This document shows positions 8,662-18,233 of a stretch of 64,000 bases of DNA, in pieces; within the stretch, counting starts at the first letter, position 1, and every line of letters begins with the position of its first letter. The notes beneath the pieces are model-generated. The model made no database searches, had not been told where the DNA came from, and was given only the letters and a program-made list of their open reading frames with translations. The position numbers and the translations under genes were made by a program. The stretch is from Hyphomicrobiales bacterium (GTDB lineage: Bacteria > Pseudomonadota > Alphaproteobacteria > Rhizobiales > Rhizobiaceae), in assembly GCA_900471485.1 (NCBI GenBank), contig UCEU01000007.1, positions 186,001 to 250,000 on the forward strand, written 5' to 3'.

Positions 8662-11223
8662 ATGCTTCATTTTTCCCGCTGGAAGACCGCTCTGATCTGG
8701 TTCGTGGTGCTGGTGGCCGCCCTGTTCGCGGCCCCCAATCTTCTGACGGACAAGCAGTTGCAGGCCTTGCCCGGCTGGCTGCCGCACCATCGCCTGGCGC
8801 TTGGTTCCGATCTCAGGGGCGGCTCGCACCTGCTCTTTGCCGTCGAACGCGCCGATATCGCCCAGCAGCGTCTCGAGAATACGGTTGCCAGCGTCCGCGC
8901 CAAGCTGCGCGAAGCAAAAATCCGCTACACCGGTCTTGTCGGCAACGACCGCACCGTCACCGTCAAGATCACCGATCCCGGTCAGGTCCAGCCGGCGATG
9001 GATGCGCTGAAGGATCTGGCTGCTAGCACCAAGACTGGCTGGTTCGGCGGAACGACGCAGGACGTCGTGCTCCAGAAGACCGACGACGGTCAGCTCACCC
9101 TGGATATTACGAACACCAGCATCGACGCCGGCATTGCGGCCGCGCAGACGCAGTCGCTCGATGTCATCCGCCGCAGGCTTTCCGACATCGCGCCCGAAAA
9201 TCTCATCGTCAAGCCGGAGGGGGCCGACCGTATCGACCTCGTCATTCTCGGCGATGTGGATGTCGAGCAGGTCAAGACCGTTCTCAACGAGCCGGCCAAG
9301 CTCTCCGTCCGGCTGATCGATGACAGCATGACGGGGCAGGAGGCGCTCAACGGGCGCTGGCCGGCAACCTCGCAGGTGCTCTATTCGCTGGATGATCCGC
9401 CGGTCCCCTATCTGGTCGATCGCACCGATTACGTCATCGGCGGCAACATCATCGATGTCCAGCCGAGCGTGGACCAACAGACGCAGGGCGTATCGATTTC
9501 CTACCAGCTCGATGCCCCCGGCACGGAGCGGCTGGCGCAGTTGACGCGTGGCAATGTCGGCCGCCACCTGGCGATCATTTTCGACGATCAGGTGATGGCC
9601 TCGCCTGAAATCAGCGCCCCGATCCTTGACGGCAAGGGAAGCATCCCGGTGACCTTCACGCAGGATGGCGCCAGCAATCTGGCGCTGATGCTGCGCTCCG
9701 GCGCGCTGCCGGCGACGCTGACGACGGTCGAGGAACGCACCGTGAGCCCGGTTCTCGGCGCCGAATCCGCCCGCGCCGGCCTGGTCGCCGGCATCGTCGC
9801 CGCCATCCTCGTCATCGGCCTGATGCTTGGTTTCTACCGTGGCCTCGGCGTCATTGCCGCCATTTCGCTGGCTTTCAACCTGCTGCTGATCCTCGCCGTG
9901 CTGAGCCTTGTCGGCGCGACGCTCACTCTTCCAGGCATCGCCGGCATCGTCCTGATCATGGGCATGGCTGTCGATGCCAACGTGCTGATCTATGAGCGCA
10001 TCCGCGAGGAGGCGAAGACCGGTCGGCCGTTCTCTGAGGCGATCGACAGCGGCTTTTCGCGGGCGCTGCGCACGATCCTCGACGCCAACGTCACGATCTT
10101 CATCGCCGCGGTCATCCTTTTCTATCTCGGCAACGAGGCGGTTCGCGGCTTTGCCGTGACGCTCGCCGCCGGCATTCTGACGACGGTGATCACGGCCGCG
10201 ACGCTGACGCGCTGGATCGTCGTCACCTGGCTGCATCGCCGTCATCCGAAGCACCTGCCGAAGGATGTTCATACCGGCATCTTCGACCGCGCCAATATCC
10301 GTTTCATGGGCATCCGTCGCTACAGCTTCACGGTCTCCGCCGCGCTGTCGATCGTGGCGATGATCGCCTTCGCCGGTCTCGGTCTGAACCTCGGCGTCGA
10401 TTTTTCCGGTGGTTCCTCGGTCGAGGTCACTGCCAAGCAGGGCGCGGCCAATGTCGACGATATTCGCTCGCGCCTCGGCGAACTCAACCTCGGCGAGTTC
10501 GACGTTCGTGGTTTGCGCAATGCTTCGCAGGCGCTGATCCGCATCCAGTCGCAGGGCGGCGGCGAGAATGCCGAGCAATCGGTGATGACGCTGGTTCGCG
10601 ACGAACTCTCAAGCGATTATGACACCCGCCGTGTCGATATCGTAGGCCCCGCCGTATCGGGAGAATTGACGACGGCCGCGACGCTCGGCGTGCTCGCCTC
10701 GCTGGCCGTGATCCTGGTCTACATATGGCTGCGCTTCGAATGGCAGTTCGCCGTCGGCGCGATCGTTGCTACGCTGCATGACGTGATCCTGACGCTCGGC
10801 CTTTTCGTGCTGACGGGCATGGAGTTCAACCTGACGAGTGTCGCGGCGCTGCTCACCATCGTCGGCTACTCCCTGAACGACACGGTCGTCGTCTACGACC
10901 GCATGCGCGAGAACCTGAAGCGTTACCCCCGCATGCCGCTGCCGATCCTGATCGACGCCTCGATCAACCAGACGCTGTCGCGGACGGTGCTGACGGCGGC
11001 GACCACGCTTCTGGCATTGCTTGCGCTTTGCCTTTTCGGCGGCGATGCGCTTCGGTCCTTCGCCTTCGTGATGTTCTTCGGCGTTGCCGTCGGCACGTTT
11101 TCCTCCATCTACATAGCAGCGCCCGTGCTGATCGCCTTCAAGCTTCGGCCCGATACGCTCGACAACGATCCAGACAAGAAAGTGGCCGGACCGGATGCGC
11201 AATCCGGAAAGCCGGCAGTGTGA
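8662..11223 (+). CDS. secDF: SecDF, fused protein-export membrane subunit
   Basis: A proton-driven Sec accessory that helps pull exported proteins out on the periplasmic side. At 853 residues it is a natural SecD-SecF fusion, as in many rhizobia. The SecD half has the first membrane span, the LGSDLRGGSHLLFAVE motif, a large P1 periplasmic domain and five more spans with GMAVDANVLIYERIREE. The SecF half starts near residue 550 and repeats the pattern (LGVDFSGGSSVEV, then NDTVVVYDRMREN). No frameshift is seen at the fusion joint. The next gene starts 4 bases downstream. Confidence 0.97.
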   Translation: MLHFSRWKTALIWFVVLVAALFAAPNLLTDKQLQALPGWLPHHRLALGSDLRGGSHLLFAVERADIAQQRLENTVASVRAKLREAKIRYTGLVGNDRTVTVKITDPGQVQPAMDALKDLAASTKTGWFGGTTQDVVLQKTDDGQLTLDITNTSIDAGIAAAQTQSLDVIRRRLSDIAPENLIVKPEGADRIDLVILGDVDVEQVKTVLNEPAKLSVRLIDDSMTGQEALNGRWPATSQVLYSLDDPPVPYLVDRTDYVIGGNIIDVQPSVDQQTQGVSISYQLDAPGTERLAQLTRGNVGRHLAIIFDDQVMASPEISAPILDGKGSIPVTFTQDGASNLALMLRSGALPATLTTVEERTVSPVLGAESARAGLVAGIVAAILVIGLMLGFYRGLGVIAAISLAFNLLLILAVLSLVGATLTLPGIAGIVLIMGMAVDANVLIYERIREEAKTGRPFSEAIDSGFSRALRTILDANVTIFIAAVILFYLGNEAVRGFAVTLAAGILTTVITAATLTRWIVVTWLHRRHPKHLPKDVHTGIFDRANIRFMGIRRYSFTVSAALSIVAMIAFAGLGLNLGVDFSGGSSVEVTAKQGAANVDDIRSRLGELNLGEFDVRGLRNASQALIRIQSQGGGENAEQSVMTLVRDELSSDYDTRRVDIVGPAVSGELTTAATLGVLASLAVILVYIWLRFEWQFAVGAIVATLHDVILTLGLFVLTGMEFNLTSVAALLTIVGYSLNDTVVVYDRMRENLKRYPRMPLPILIDASINQTLSRTVLTAATTLLALLALCLFGGDALRSFAFVMFFGVAVGTFSSIYIAAPVLIAFKLRPDTLDNDPDKKVAGPDAQSGKPAV

Positions 11224-11227
11224 GAAT

Positions 11228-11614
11228 ATGGCTAGAGGCATAGAAATACGCGAGGCTCACTTCCCGGGCCGCGCGCCCATCGACACTTACGGCAACGGCG
11301 GCTTCCGCTTCGCCGACATGTCGCACCGCGGCTCGATCCTGTGCCTGCCGTCGGGCATTTACGGCTGGGACATGGATGCGTCGATGCCGCTCAACGTCGA
11401 GAACTTCCAGAAGGTGATCGATGAGGCCGCCGAGATCGAAGTGCTGCTCGTCGGTACCGGCAACGACATGCGCGTGCTGCCGCTGGAGCTCAAGGCCGCG
11501 CTGAAGGCTGGCGGCATCGCTTCCGACCCGATGAGCACCGGTGCCGCCGTGCGCACCTTCAACATCATGCTGATGGAATCCCGCGCCGTGGCCGCGGCGT
11601 TGATAGCAGTCTGA
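11228..11614 (+). CDS. Mth938-like domain protein (DUF498/NDUFAF3 family)
   Basis: A 128-residue protein of the Mth938/Xcc1710 fold, related to the mitochondrial complex I assembly factor NDUFAF3; its bacterial function is not defined. Visible family features are GNGGFRFADMSHRGSILCLPSG near the N-terminus and LLVGTGNDMRVLP followed by the AAVRTFNIMLMESRAVAAALIAV C-terminal helix. I chose the ATG at 11228. It lies 4 bases after secDF and 2 bases before the phytoene-synthase-like gene, so it looks co-transcribed. The link with secDF fits a membrane-assembly role, but that is inference. Confidence 0.85.
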   Translation: MARGIEIREAHFPGRAPIDTYGNGGFRFADMSHRGSILCLPSGIYGWDMDASMPLNVENFQKVIDEAAEIEVLLVGTGNDMRVLPLELKAALKAGGIASDPMSTGAAVRTFNIMLMESRAVAAALIAV

Positions 11615-11616
11615 GC

Positions 11617-12468
11617 ATGGCCGATCAGAATTTGACCAACCAGGATATCTGCCTGGCGATGCTGCGCGACAACGATCGCGACCGCTATCTCGCCTGCCTC
11701 CTGTCTCCCGAGGACAAACGCGGCGCGCTTGCCGGCCTTTACGCCTTCAACGCCGAGCTCGCCCGCATCCGCGACCTCGTGCACGAACCGCTGCCCGGCG
11801 AAGTGCGCATGCAATATTGGCGCGACCTGCTCGAAGGCAACGCCCACGGCTCGACCGAGGCGAACCCGGTCGCATCCGGCCTTCTCGCGGCCGTCGAGAC
11901 CTACAGGCTTCCCCGGCAGACGCTGGTCAACGTGATCGACGCCCGCGTCTTCGATCTCTATGACGACCCGATGGAGACACGGACCTCGCTCGAAGGCTAC
12001 GCCGGCGAGACAGCTTCCGCGCTGATCCAGCTCGCCAGCCTCGTGCTTGCGCCGGAGGAAGCCGCGCAGTCCGCCGAGGCGGCCGGCCATGCCGGTGTCG
12101 CCCAGGCGATTGCCGGGCTGCTGCTCCTGATGCCGCTGCATCGCCATCGCGGCCAGGTCTATATCCCGCAGGAAATCCTGTCGGCGACCGGGCTTGACCG
12201 CGACAGCTTCCTCGCCGGCGAGGACAAGGCGCGTATCTCCGCCGCGATCAGCGCCTTCGCGGGTCTGGGTCGCGATCATCTGGCGAAGGCGAGGGCGGTG
12301 AAGATACCGACCGCCGTCTTCCCAGCGTTTCTCCCCGCGACCATCGCCGGGCCGGTGCTCGATCGCGCCGGCAAGGCCGGTGCCGGGCTGTTCGATCGGC
12401 CGCTGCAGCCCTCGCAATGGCGACGCCAGTTGCAGATGACGCTTGCGTTGATGCGGCGCAAGGTCTGA
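11617..12468 (+). CDS. Squalene/phytoene synthase family protein
   Basis: A 283-residue isoprenoid synthase-fold protein of the head-to-head condensing family. It has the LAGLYAFNAELARIRDLV segment near the N-terminus and a DLYDDPMETR stretch where the first Asp-rich motif is expected, but not the full classical DxxxD pairs of true phytoene synthases. This matches the divergent family (NDUFAF6-like) that often accompanies Mth938-type proteins. Given its neighbours (secDF and an NDUFAF3-like gene), a respiratory-complex assembly role is as likely as isoprenoid synthesis. No carotenoid or hopanoid genes are nearby. Confidence 0.75.
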   Translation: MADQNLTNQDICLAMLRDNDRDRYLACLLSPEDKRGALAGLYAFNAELARIRDLVHEPLPGEVRMQYWRDLLEGNAHGSTEANPVASGLLAAVETYRLPRQTLVNVIDARVFDLYDDPMETRTSLEGYAGETASALIQLASLVLAPEEAAQSAEAAGHAGVAQAIAGLLLLMPLHRHRGQVYIPQEILSATGLDRDSFLAGEDKARISAAISAFAGLGRDHLAKARAVKIPTAVFPAFLPATIAGPVLDRAGKAGAGLFDRPLQPSQWRRQLQMTLALMRRKV

Positions 12469-12538
12469 TACTGGTCACACTCGCGCAAGGCTTGGCGGCT
12501 ATCAGGCGTCATGAAGCTCGGTTTGATTGGAGAATGAC

Positions 12539-13006
12539 GTGAGCATGATCGTTTGGGGCGTTATCTTCGCCGTCGTCATCGCCGTCGCCTTTCTTGCCGT
12601 GCGCATGTCCGCGCGCAACGAGGAGGAGGGGCTGCAGGACACCGGCCTCGCCATCATAGAGTTCAACCGCGCCTTCCCCGCCGAGGCGATCCGCGCCCTG
12701 CAGGCGACAGCCAACGGCCAGGCCGTATTCGTGCGCCTGCACGACAACAAGGCTGGCTTCATGCGCAGCATGCAGCGCCACTACGCCTGCCACGTGATCG
12801 AGCCGGGCAGGGTGCGCGTGCGCGGCTCTGAAACCGGAAAGGGTCTCGTCATCGAGTTTCTCGACGTGCCGCACCACAACGGAACCTTCGAGTTCGCCTC
12901 CGCCAGGGAAGCGTCGGAAGTTTCGCTCTGGCTGCTCGGCAACTACGTCGCCGAGCCCGACAGGAGCCTGCCGGCCGGAGATCCCGCCGCCGCCAACAAG
13001 CGGTAA
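12539..13006 (+). CDS. Hypothetical membrane-anchored protein
   Basis: I do not recognise a named family. The roughly 155-residue product has an N-terminal membrane helix (WGVIFAVVIAVAFLAV) followed by a soluble alpha/beta domain with no catalytic motif I can name. The GTG at 12539 has GGAG at 6-base spacing; ATG at 12545 and TTG at 12527 are alternatives. It follows the squalene/phytoene synthase-like gene by about 70 bases and precedes the peroxiredoxin gene by 130. The codon pattern matches neighbouring chromosomal genes, so the gene is probably real. Confidence 0.7.
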   Translation: MSMIVWGVIFAVVIAVAFLAVRMSARNEEEGLQDTGLAIIEFNRAFPAEAIRALQATANGQAVFVRLHDNKAGFMRSMQRHYACHVIEPGRVRVRGSETGKGLVIEFLDVPHHNGTFEFASAREASEVSLWLLGNYVAEPDRSLPAGDPAAANKR

Positions 13007-13136
13007 TACGCCCAATGTTCGATGGCTTGCGCCGCACGAGGCTCAAGAATCGGCATTGTCAGCCGCCCCAATTCGGTGCATCTTTCGCGCATTCATAGCA
13101 GCGACAGATTAGACACAACACATTGGGAGGTGCGCC

Positions 13137-13796
13137 ATGACGCTCGCGATCAACGATATTGCCCCGGATTTCGAAGCACAGACGACTGAAGGAACGATCA
13201 AGTTCCATGACTGGATCGGCAGCTCCTGGGCCGTCCTGTTCTCTCATCCGAAGGATTTCACGCCAGTTTGCACCACCGAGCTCGGCTACATGGCCCGCAT
13301 CAAGCCGGAATTCGACAAGCGCGACGTCAAGATCATCGGCCTTTCCGTCGATCCGCTCGACCGCCACGACGGCTGGATGAACGATATCGAGGAAACCCAG
13401 GGCACCCGTCCGAACTATCCCATGATCGCCGACACCGATTTCAACGTGTCGAAGCTCTACCACATGCTGCCCGCCGCCGTGTCGGGTGACCCGACGGTGC
13501 GTTCGGCCGCCGACAACCAGACCGTCCGCAACGTCTTCGTCGTCGGTCCCGACAAGAAGATCAAGCTGATCCTGGTTTACCCCATGACCACGGGTCGCAA
13601 CTTCGACGAAGTGCTGCGCGTCATCGATTCCCTGCAGCTCACGGCCAAGCACAAGGTCGCGACGCCGGCGAACTGGCAGAACGGAAACGACGTCATCATC
13701 GCCGGTTCCGTGTCCGACGAGGATGCGAAGAAGCAGTATCCGGACGGCTGGAAGGCGCCGAAGCCCTATATCCGCATCGTGCCGCAGCCGAAGTGA
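13137..13796 (+). CDS. 1-Cys peroxiredoxin (Prx6 subfamily)
   Basis: A thiol peroxidase that reduces hydrogen peroxide and organic hydroperoxides. The peroxidatic cysteine sits in HPKDFTPVCTTELG at residue 45 and is the only cysteine in the 219-residue protein, which defines the 1-Cys type. The C-terminal half contains the conserved DNQTVRNVFVVGPDKKIKL and the long Prx6 dimerisation tail ending PYIRIVPQ. An AGGTG-like ribosome site precedes the ATG. The neighbouring MBL-rhodanese gene suggests a shared role in thiol or persulfide stress. Confidence 0.93.
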   Translation: MTLAINDIAPDFEAQTTEGTIKFHDWIGSSWAVLFSHPKDFTPVCTTELGYMARIKPEFDKRDVKIIGLSVDPLDRHDGWMNDIEETQGTRPNYPMIADTDFNVSKLYHMLPAAVSGDPTVRSAADNQTVRNVFVVGPDKKIKLILVYPMTTGRNFDEVLRVIDSLQLTAKHKVATPANWQNGNDVIIAGSVSDEDAKKQYPDGWKAPKPYIRIVPQPK

Positions 13797-13842
13797 TCAC
13801 GCCTGATCGTGGCCGATATCGGCACGGAGTGAGGAAAAGAAG

Positions 13843-14880
13843 ATGATCTTCCGTCAGCTTTTCGATCCAGTGTCCAGCACCTACTCCTACCTGCTGGCAA
13901 GCCGGCGGGGCGGGGAGGCGTTGATCATCGATCCCGTGCTCGACAAGGTCGATCGCTATCTCCAGCTTGTTCACGAGCTTGACCTCAAGCTCGTGAAGGC
14001 TGTCGATACCCACATGCACGCCGATCACATCACGGGTCTTGGAGCACTGCGCGACAAGACCCATTGCATCACGGTGATGGGCGAACAGACCAAGGCCGAT
14101 GTCGTCTCGATGCGGCTTGCCGACAATGACAGGCTGACCATCGAGGGCCTGTCGCTCGACGTCATCTACACGCCGGGGCATACGGACGATTCCTACAGCT
14201 TCGTCTTGCCCGACAGGGTTTTCACCGGCGACACGCTGCTCATCCGCGGCACCGGCCGCACGGATTTCCAGAACGGCGATCCCAGGGCCCAGTTCGAATC
14301 CATCTTCGGCCGTTTGCTGAAACTGCCGGACACGACGCTCGTCTATCCGGCCCACGACTACAAGGGCGACACGGTCTCGACGATCGGCGAGGAGAAAGCC
14401 TTCAATCCCCGCCTTCAGGTGCGCTCCGCCGACGAATATGCCGACCTGATGAACAACCTGAAGCTCGCCAACCCGAAGATGATGGACGTGGCCGTGCCGG
14501 CCAACATGAAAATCGGCATGGATCATCATGATGTCGATGCCCACGGCTGGTCGCTGAGCGTCCGCCAGGTCTTCGACCTCTTGGGACGGCCAGACGTCGC
14601 GCTGATCGACCTGCGCGAAAACAGCGAGCGGCAGAAGCACGGCACGATCCCCGGCTCGCTGCATGTGCCCTATCCGACGCTGGATGAAAGCATCAGCGGA
14701 GGCGGCGTCCTGCACGAGTTGGCCACCTCGACCACCAAGCGGATCGTATTCTATTGCGCCTTCGGCGAGCGATCCGCCATGGCGGTCCAGGCTTCCCACG
14801 ACGCAGGCATGGCATCCGCCTGCCACATCGAGGGTGGCATCGACGCCTGGAAGAAGGCGAACGGCCCGGTCACCCACTAG
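13843..14880 (+). CDS. MBL-fold hydrolase with rhodanese domain (ETHE1/Blh-like persulfide dioxygenase)
   Basis: A 345-residue two-domain sulfur enzyme. Residues 1-235 form a metallo-beta-lactamase fold with the THMHADHITG metal motif and TPGHTDDS. Residues 250-345 form a rhodanese domain with active-site loop CAFGERS, whose Cys would carry the persulfide sulfur. ETHE1-type proteins oxidise glutathione persulfide to sulfite, and the fused rhodanese can pass on or receive sulfane sulfur. The gene is 46 bases after the peroxiredoxin gene and convergent with trmFO. A BigR-type regulator is not visible nearby. Confidence 0.88.
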   Translation: MIFRQLFDPVSSTYSYLLASRRGGEALIIDPVLDKVDRYLQLVHELDLKLVKAVDTHMHADHITGLGALRDKTHCITVMGEQTKADVVSMRLADNDRLTIEGLSLDVIYTPGHTDDSYSFVLPDRVFTGDTLLIRGTGRTDFQNGDPRAQFESIFGRLLKLPDTTLVYPAHDYKGDTVSTIGEEKAFNPRLQVRSADEYADLMNNLKLANPKMMDVAVPANMKIGMDHHDVDAHGWSLSVRQVFDLLGRPDVALIDLRENSERQKHGTIPGSLHVPYPTLDESISGGGVLHELATSTTKRIVFYCAFGERSAMAVQASHDAGMASACHIEGGIDAWKKANGPVTH

Positions 14881-14920
14881 CGGCGCCGAGACGGCGCGGC
14901 CCTCATGGTGAAGCGAGCCC

Positions 14921-16345
14921 TCAGGCCTCCGGCGTCGTTCCACCCAGCCACGTGGCGCAATCGGCAAGCGCCCGCTTGGCGATCAACTGCCGCTTCATGA
15001 TCGTCTTGTCCTTGCCGCGAAAGCGCTTCACGCCTTCCGGCTTGACGATCGAGCCGGGCTCCAGTTCCGGGAATAGCCCGAAATTGATGTTCATCGGCTG
15101 GAACGAACGTTTGCCCGGTTCCTCGTCGTTGCTGAGATGCCCGCCGGTGATATGGCCAAGCAGCGAGCCGAGCGCGGTCGTTGCCGGCGGCAGCGAAACG
15201 GTTTCGCCCTTGCGTTCGGCAGCGGCGAAGCGTCCGGCCAGCAGGCCGACGCTGGCGCTTTCCACATAGCCCTCGCAGCCGGTGATCTGGCCCGCGAAGC
15301 GGAGGCCCGGACGCGACTTCAGCGTCAGCGAACCGTCGAGCAGTGTCGGCGAATTGATATAGGTGTTGCGATGCAGGCCGCCGAGACGGGCGAACTCGGC
15401 ATTCTGCAATCCCGGGATCATCTTAAGGATCTCGGTTTGCGCGCCGTATTTCAGCTTCGTCTGGAAGCCCACCATGTTGTAGAGCGTGCCGAGCGCATTG
15501 TCCTGGCGCAGCTGCACGACGGCGTAAGCCTTGACCGTCGGGTTATGCGCGTTGGTCAGCCCCATCGGCTTCATCGGGCCGTGGCGCAGCGTCTCGCGGC
15601 CGCGCTCGGCCATGATCTCGATCGGCAGGCAGCCATCGAAATAGGGGGTGCCTTCCCATTCCTTGAAACCGACAGTGTCGCCCGCGATCAACGCATCGAC
15701 GAAGGCATTGTACTGCGCTTCGTCCATCGGGCAGTTGATGTAGTCCTTGCCCGTCCCGCCGGGGCCGACCTTGTCGTAGCGCGACTGATACCAGCAGATA
15801 TCCATGTCGATGCTCTCGCGGTAGACGATCGGCGCGATGGCGTCGAAGAAGGCGAGCGCATCGGCGCCGGTTTCTGCCTGGATGGCGGTGGCGAGCGATG
15901 GCGCGGTCAAGGGACCGGTGGCGACGATCGCGAGATCCCACTCCTTGGGCGGCAGGCCGGTCACTTCCTCACGGACGACCGATATCAGCGGATGGTCGTG
16001 CACAGCCTGCGTCACCGCCGCCGAGAAGCCGTCGCGATCGACCGCCAGCGCGCCGCCGGCGGGCACCTGGTGCTTGTCGGCGCAGGCCATGATCAGCGAT
16101 CCGGCCATCCGCATTTCCGCATGGATCACGCCGACCGCGTTCGCGGTCGCGTCGTCGGAGCGGAACGAGTTGGAACAGACGAGCTCGGCGAGGTCGTCCG
16201 TCTTGTGCGCATCGGTGCCGCGCACGCCACGCATTTCGTGCAGGATGACGGGAACGCCGGCGCTTGCGATCTGCCAGGCGGCTTCGGAACCGGCGAGGCC
16301 GCCACCGACGACGTGAATGGGGGAATGGGAAGAGGTCTTGTTCAT
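14921..16345 (-). CDS. trmFO: TrmFO, folate/FAD-dependent tRNA (uracil-54-C5) methyltransferase
   Basis: This enzyme makes ribothymidine at position 54 of tRNA from methylenetetrahydrofolate and FADH2. The 474-residue product has the N-terminal FAD-binding [17 protein letters not shown] and the family segments [20 protein letters not shown] and [15 protein letters not shown]. The length is normal for alphaproteobacteria. It is transcribed leftward, convergent with the MBL-rhodanese gene. TrmFO, rather than SAM-dependent TrmA, is the expected enzyme in this lineage. Confidence 0.95.
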   Translation of the reverse strand: MNKTSSHSPIHVVGGGLAGSEAAWQIASAGVPVILHEMRGVRGTDAHKTDDLAELVCSNSFRSDDATANAVGVIHAEMRMAGSLIMACADKHQVPAGGALAVDRDGFSAAVTQAVHDHPLISVVREEVTGLPPKEWDLAIVATGPLTAPSLATAIQAETGADALAFFDAIAPIVYRESIDMDICWYQSRYDKVGPGGTGKDYINCPMDEAQYNAFVDALIAGDTVGFKEWEGTPYFDGCLPIEIMAERGRETLRHGPMKPMGLTNAHNPTVKAYAVVQLRQDNALGTLYNMVGFQTKLKYGAQTEILKMIPGLQNAEFARLGGLHRNTYINSPTLLDGSLTLKSRPGLRFAGQITGCEGYVESASVGLLAGRFAAAERKGETVSLPPATTALGSLLGHITGGHLSNDEEPGKRSFQPMNINFGLFPELEPGSIVKPEGVKRFRGKDKTIMKRQLIAKRALADCATWLGGTTPEA

Positions 16346-16458
16346 GCGCGGCTGATTATCACGCCGCGCGGATGCAGGAAACAGAAAGAATGACCTGCCC
16401 GCCGCACAGGCGCGCCATTGTCATTGTCCATGGCACGCCGCGATCGTAACCTATCCGC

Positions 16459-16665
16459 TCAGGCAGTTTTCCGCGCCGATGTCTCGTAGCGTTTTGCCAT
16501 GAAGCTCAGTCGGTCGAGATTATTGAGTATGTCGACCATGTCGCAGGCTTCCCGCCACGTCATGCGTGACATCTGCACATCGTCGAGCTCCGCGGGCTGT
16601 TGCGTGGTCGAGTCGATCACGGTCCAAAGCCCGTCTTCCATGCGAAGATTGTATCGGCACATCAT
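16459..16665 (-). CDS. Small hypothetical protein
   Basis: A 68-residue protein of unknown function beginning MMCRYNLRMEDGLWTV. The start at 16665 has a GGAGA ribosome site 6 bases upstream, so I prefer it to a further in-frame codon at 16701. The sequence is polar, rich in Met, Asp and Arg, with a predicted helix near the C-terminus, and has no membrane segment. It stands alone between trmFO and a short membrane ORF. It looks like one of the small conserved proteins typical of rhizobia. Confidence 0.6.
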   Translation of the reverse strand: MMCRYNLRMEDGLWTVIDSTTQQPAELDDVQMSRMTWREACDMVDILNNLDRLSFMAKRYETSARKTA

Positions 16666-16810
16666 GCGCGTCTCCGGTGGACCATGTCGCCATATGTTCA
16701 CAATGGCTAATATGTGTCTACCTTAAAGACGAATCACGGCGATGCTGTCAACAGCTCATCGTGTGAATGTGTTTCGTACAGGGAAATAGGGGGGCGCCGC
16801 CGCGCCACGC

Positions 16811-16930
16811 TCAGCGCAGCGGAAAGCTACCCCAGTTCTGCAAGGCAGCGCGCGCCCGGATGATCTTGTACTCGCGTCCGGCAAGCAGTGCCGTGATAAC
16901 AAGCGCGATCGTCAAAACATCCCAAAACAC
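16811..16930 (-). CDS. Short membrane protein, 39 residues
   Basis: An ORF below usual length cut-offs. A GTG start at 16930 follows AAGGAG at 7-base spacing. The product has one hydrophobic helix (VLTIALVITALLAG) then a basic, amphipathic tail ending SFPLR, the pattern of small inner-membrane proteins. Nothing else explains this interval, which runs from 16666 to 17122. No homologue is known to me, and translation would need to be shown. Confidence 0.42.
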   Translation of the reverse strand: MFWDVLTIALVITALLAGREYKIIRARAALQNWGSFPLR

Positions 16931-17122
16931 CGATAAGCTCCTTGATGTGTTCCTGTGGCCGCGGCGCCAGACTTGGGTCAGCCGCTTTTTCGAATCCTCT
17001 TATACATCTCTTTGGTAACAGAATATGCACATCGTCGATTTCCACACGATATCGTCAGCAAGCGTGATGACATCGGCTATCTGGAAAGCCACTATAGAAG
17101 CTTGCATGCAGGAGAATTCGCC

Positions 17123-17452
17123 ATGAGCTATGATTTCCACGTCGGGCAGAAAGTCGTCTGCATCGATGACACGTTCAAGCACGTGAGCATCGATCAAGGC
17201 ATTCGCAAGGGCGAAATCTACACGATCAGGTGGGTTGGCGAGTACACCCATTATATCGACGGAACGTTCTTTGGGATCAAGCTGCAGGAGATCGATCGCG
17301 GCAATGACGATGGTCCGGAGGGTTACGGCGCCGCCGACATGCCGTTTCGCGCCACCCGCTTCCGGCCGCTGGTCGAGGACAAGCTGAAATCGCTGCGCGG
17401 CCTGCTGACGCCGACACCGACGAAGAAGATCAAGGAAAAAGAGAAGGTGTAG
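17123..17452 (+). CDS. Hypothetical protein, basic C-terminal tail
   Basis: A 109-residue protein without a family I can name. The start at 17123 has an excellent CAGGAGAATT ribosome site; the longer in-frame extension back to 16955 looks non-coding. The N-terminal two thirds appears to be a small beta-rich domain (KVVCIDDTF, KGEIYTIRWVGEY, FFGIKLQEI), reminiscent of SH3-like barrels. The last 15 residues are Lys/Thr/Pro-rich. It is convergent with the XRE regulator gene. Confidence 0.72.
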   Translation: MSYDFHVGQKVVCIDDTFKHVSIDQGIRKGEIYTIRWVGEYTHYIDGTFFGIKLQEIDRGNDDGPEGYGAADMPFRATRFRPLVEDKLKSLRGLLTPTPTKKIKEKEKV

Positions 17453-17481
17453 GCGGCTTGCGCCCGCCCACACCGACGAGA

Positions 17482-17757
17482 TCAGGCGTGCGCGGACGTT
17501 TGTGAAGTCTGCCCGGCGACGTACTCCTCGAGAATGGTTGCCGGCCTGACCCTGAGCACCCGGCAGAGCGTGAGGAAGGTCGGGACCGAAATCGTGTTCA
17601 GTCCGCTTTCGTATTTGCCGATCTGCTGAAAGCTCACCCCGAGCGCATCGCCGAGCTGCGTCTGGCTCATGCCGCGCGTCTTGCGGGCCGTCCTTATGCG
17701 CTTGCCTATGCGGGTATTGATCTGCGCCAGCGTATCGCTTCTCGTCTCGCTCATCAT
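17482..17757 (-). CDS. XRE-family transcriptional regulator
   Basis: A 91-residue protein that is almost entirely a Cro/C1-type helix-turn-helix (GKRIRTARKTRGMSQTQLGDALGVSFQQIGKYESG). An AGGAGG ribosome site lies just before the two adjacent ATG codons at 17757 and 17754. It resembles the small alphaproteobacterial regulators that act alone on nearby genes. It sits next to the DUF1127/sRNA cluster, but I see no direct evidence of a regulatory link. Confidence 0.87.
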   Translation of the reverse strand: MMSETRSDTLAQINTRIGKRIRTARKTRGMSQTQLGDALGVSFQQIGKYESGLNTISVPTFLTLCRVLRVRPATILEEYVAGQTSQTSAHA

Positions 17758-17957
17758 GACAAACCTCCTGTAACCCCGAATCTGCCTTTTAGTTGAAGAG
17801 AGCTTGCTCCTTTCAACCCGTGTGGGGCGAATTTGTTCCCGCGAGACGCGAGGTGGAGATTGGGAAAACGGCGGTCTCGGTAAATGGATTATGACAACGG
17901 GAAGGCGGGTCATATCGGGAGTGTCGGGCGGCAGTGAGGAGCGGCTCGCCCAAACGC

Positions 17958-17986
17958 AAAAACGGCGCCGTCATGGCGCCGTTTTT
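17958..17986. terminator. Perfect palindromic terminator
   Basis: AAAAACGGCGCC, a 5-base loop, then GGCGCCGTTTTT: a 12-base perfect stem with T-runs on both strands. It lies 22 bases past the stop of the leftward DUF1127 gene at 18009 and most likely terminates it. Confidence 0.9.
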
Positions 17987-18008
17987 GAAGCGTCCTGCAG
18001 GTTCGCTA

Positions 18009-18152
18009 TTAGCGGAACGAGCGGGAAGCGATGTTACGGATTTCGTAGCGGTTTACGCCGATGTCGGCGAGCGTCTGGGCAGAGAGGCTGCCGAGTTCGC
18101 TGAGGGTACGGCGGTAGCTGAGCCAGCTTCTTGCAATGCGGATCGGGTTCAT
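18009..18152 (-). CDS. DUF1127 small protein (copy 1)
   Basis: A 47-residue basic protein starting MNPIRIARSWLSYRRTLSEL and continuing with an LADIGVNRYEIRNIA helix, the signature of DUF1127 (YjiS-like) proteins. In alphaproteobacteria these small arginine-rich proteins are linked to phosphate and carbon metabolism and RNA turnover. It was too short for usual ORF cut-offs. A strong terminator follows it. A 13-base motif and a dyad lie 82-134 bases upstream of its start, and the second DUF1127 gene carries a similar motif at the same distance. Confidence 0.88.
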   Translation of the reverse strand: MNPIRIARSWLSYRRTLSELGSLSAQTLADIGVNRYEIRNIASRSFR

Positions 18153-18233
18153 GGTCGTGGTCCTTGGAACAAAGTCGCGAGCGGCATGATCGCCGCTTCA
18201 GCGTTGATGCTCATATAGGCGCTTCCTGTTCCT

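Noticed and set aside
8575..10578. 667-codon leftward open frame opposite secDF
   Set aside because: Antisense shadow of secDF, no recognisable domain.
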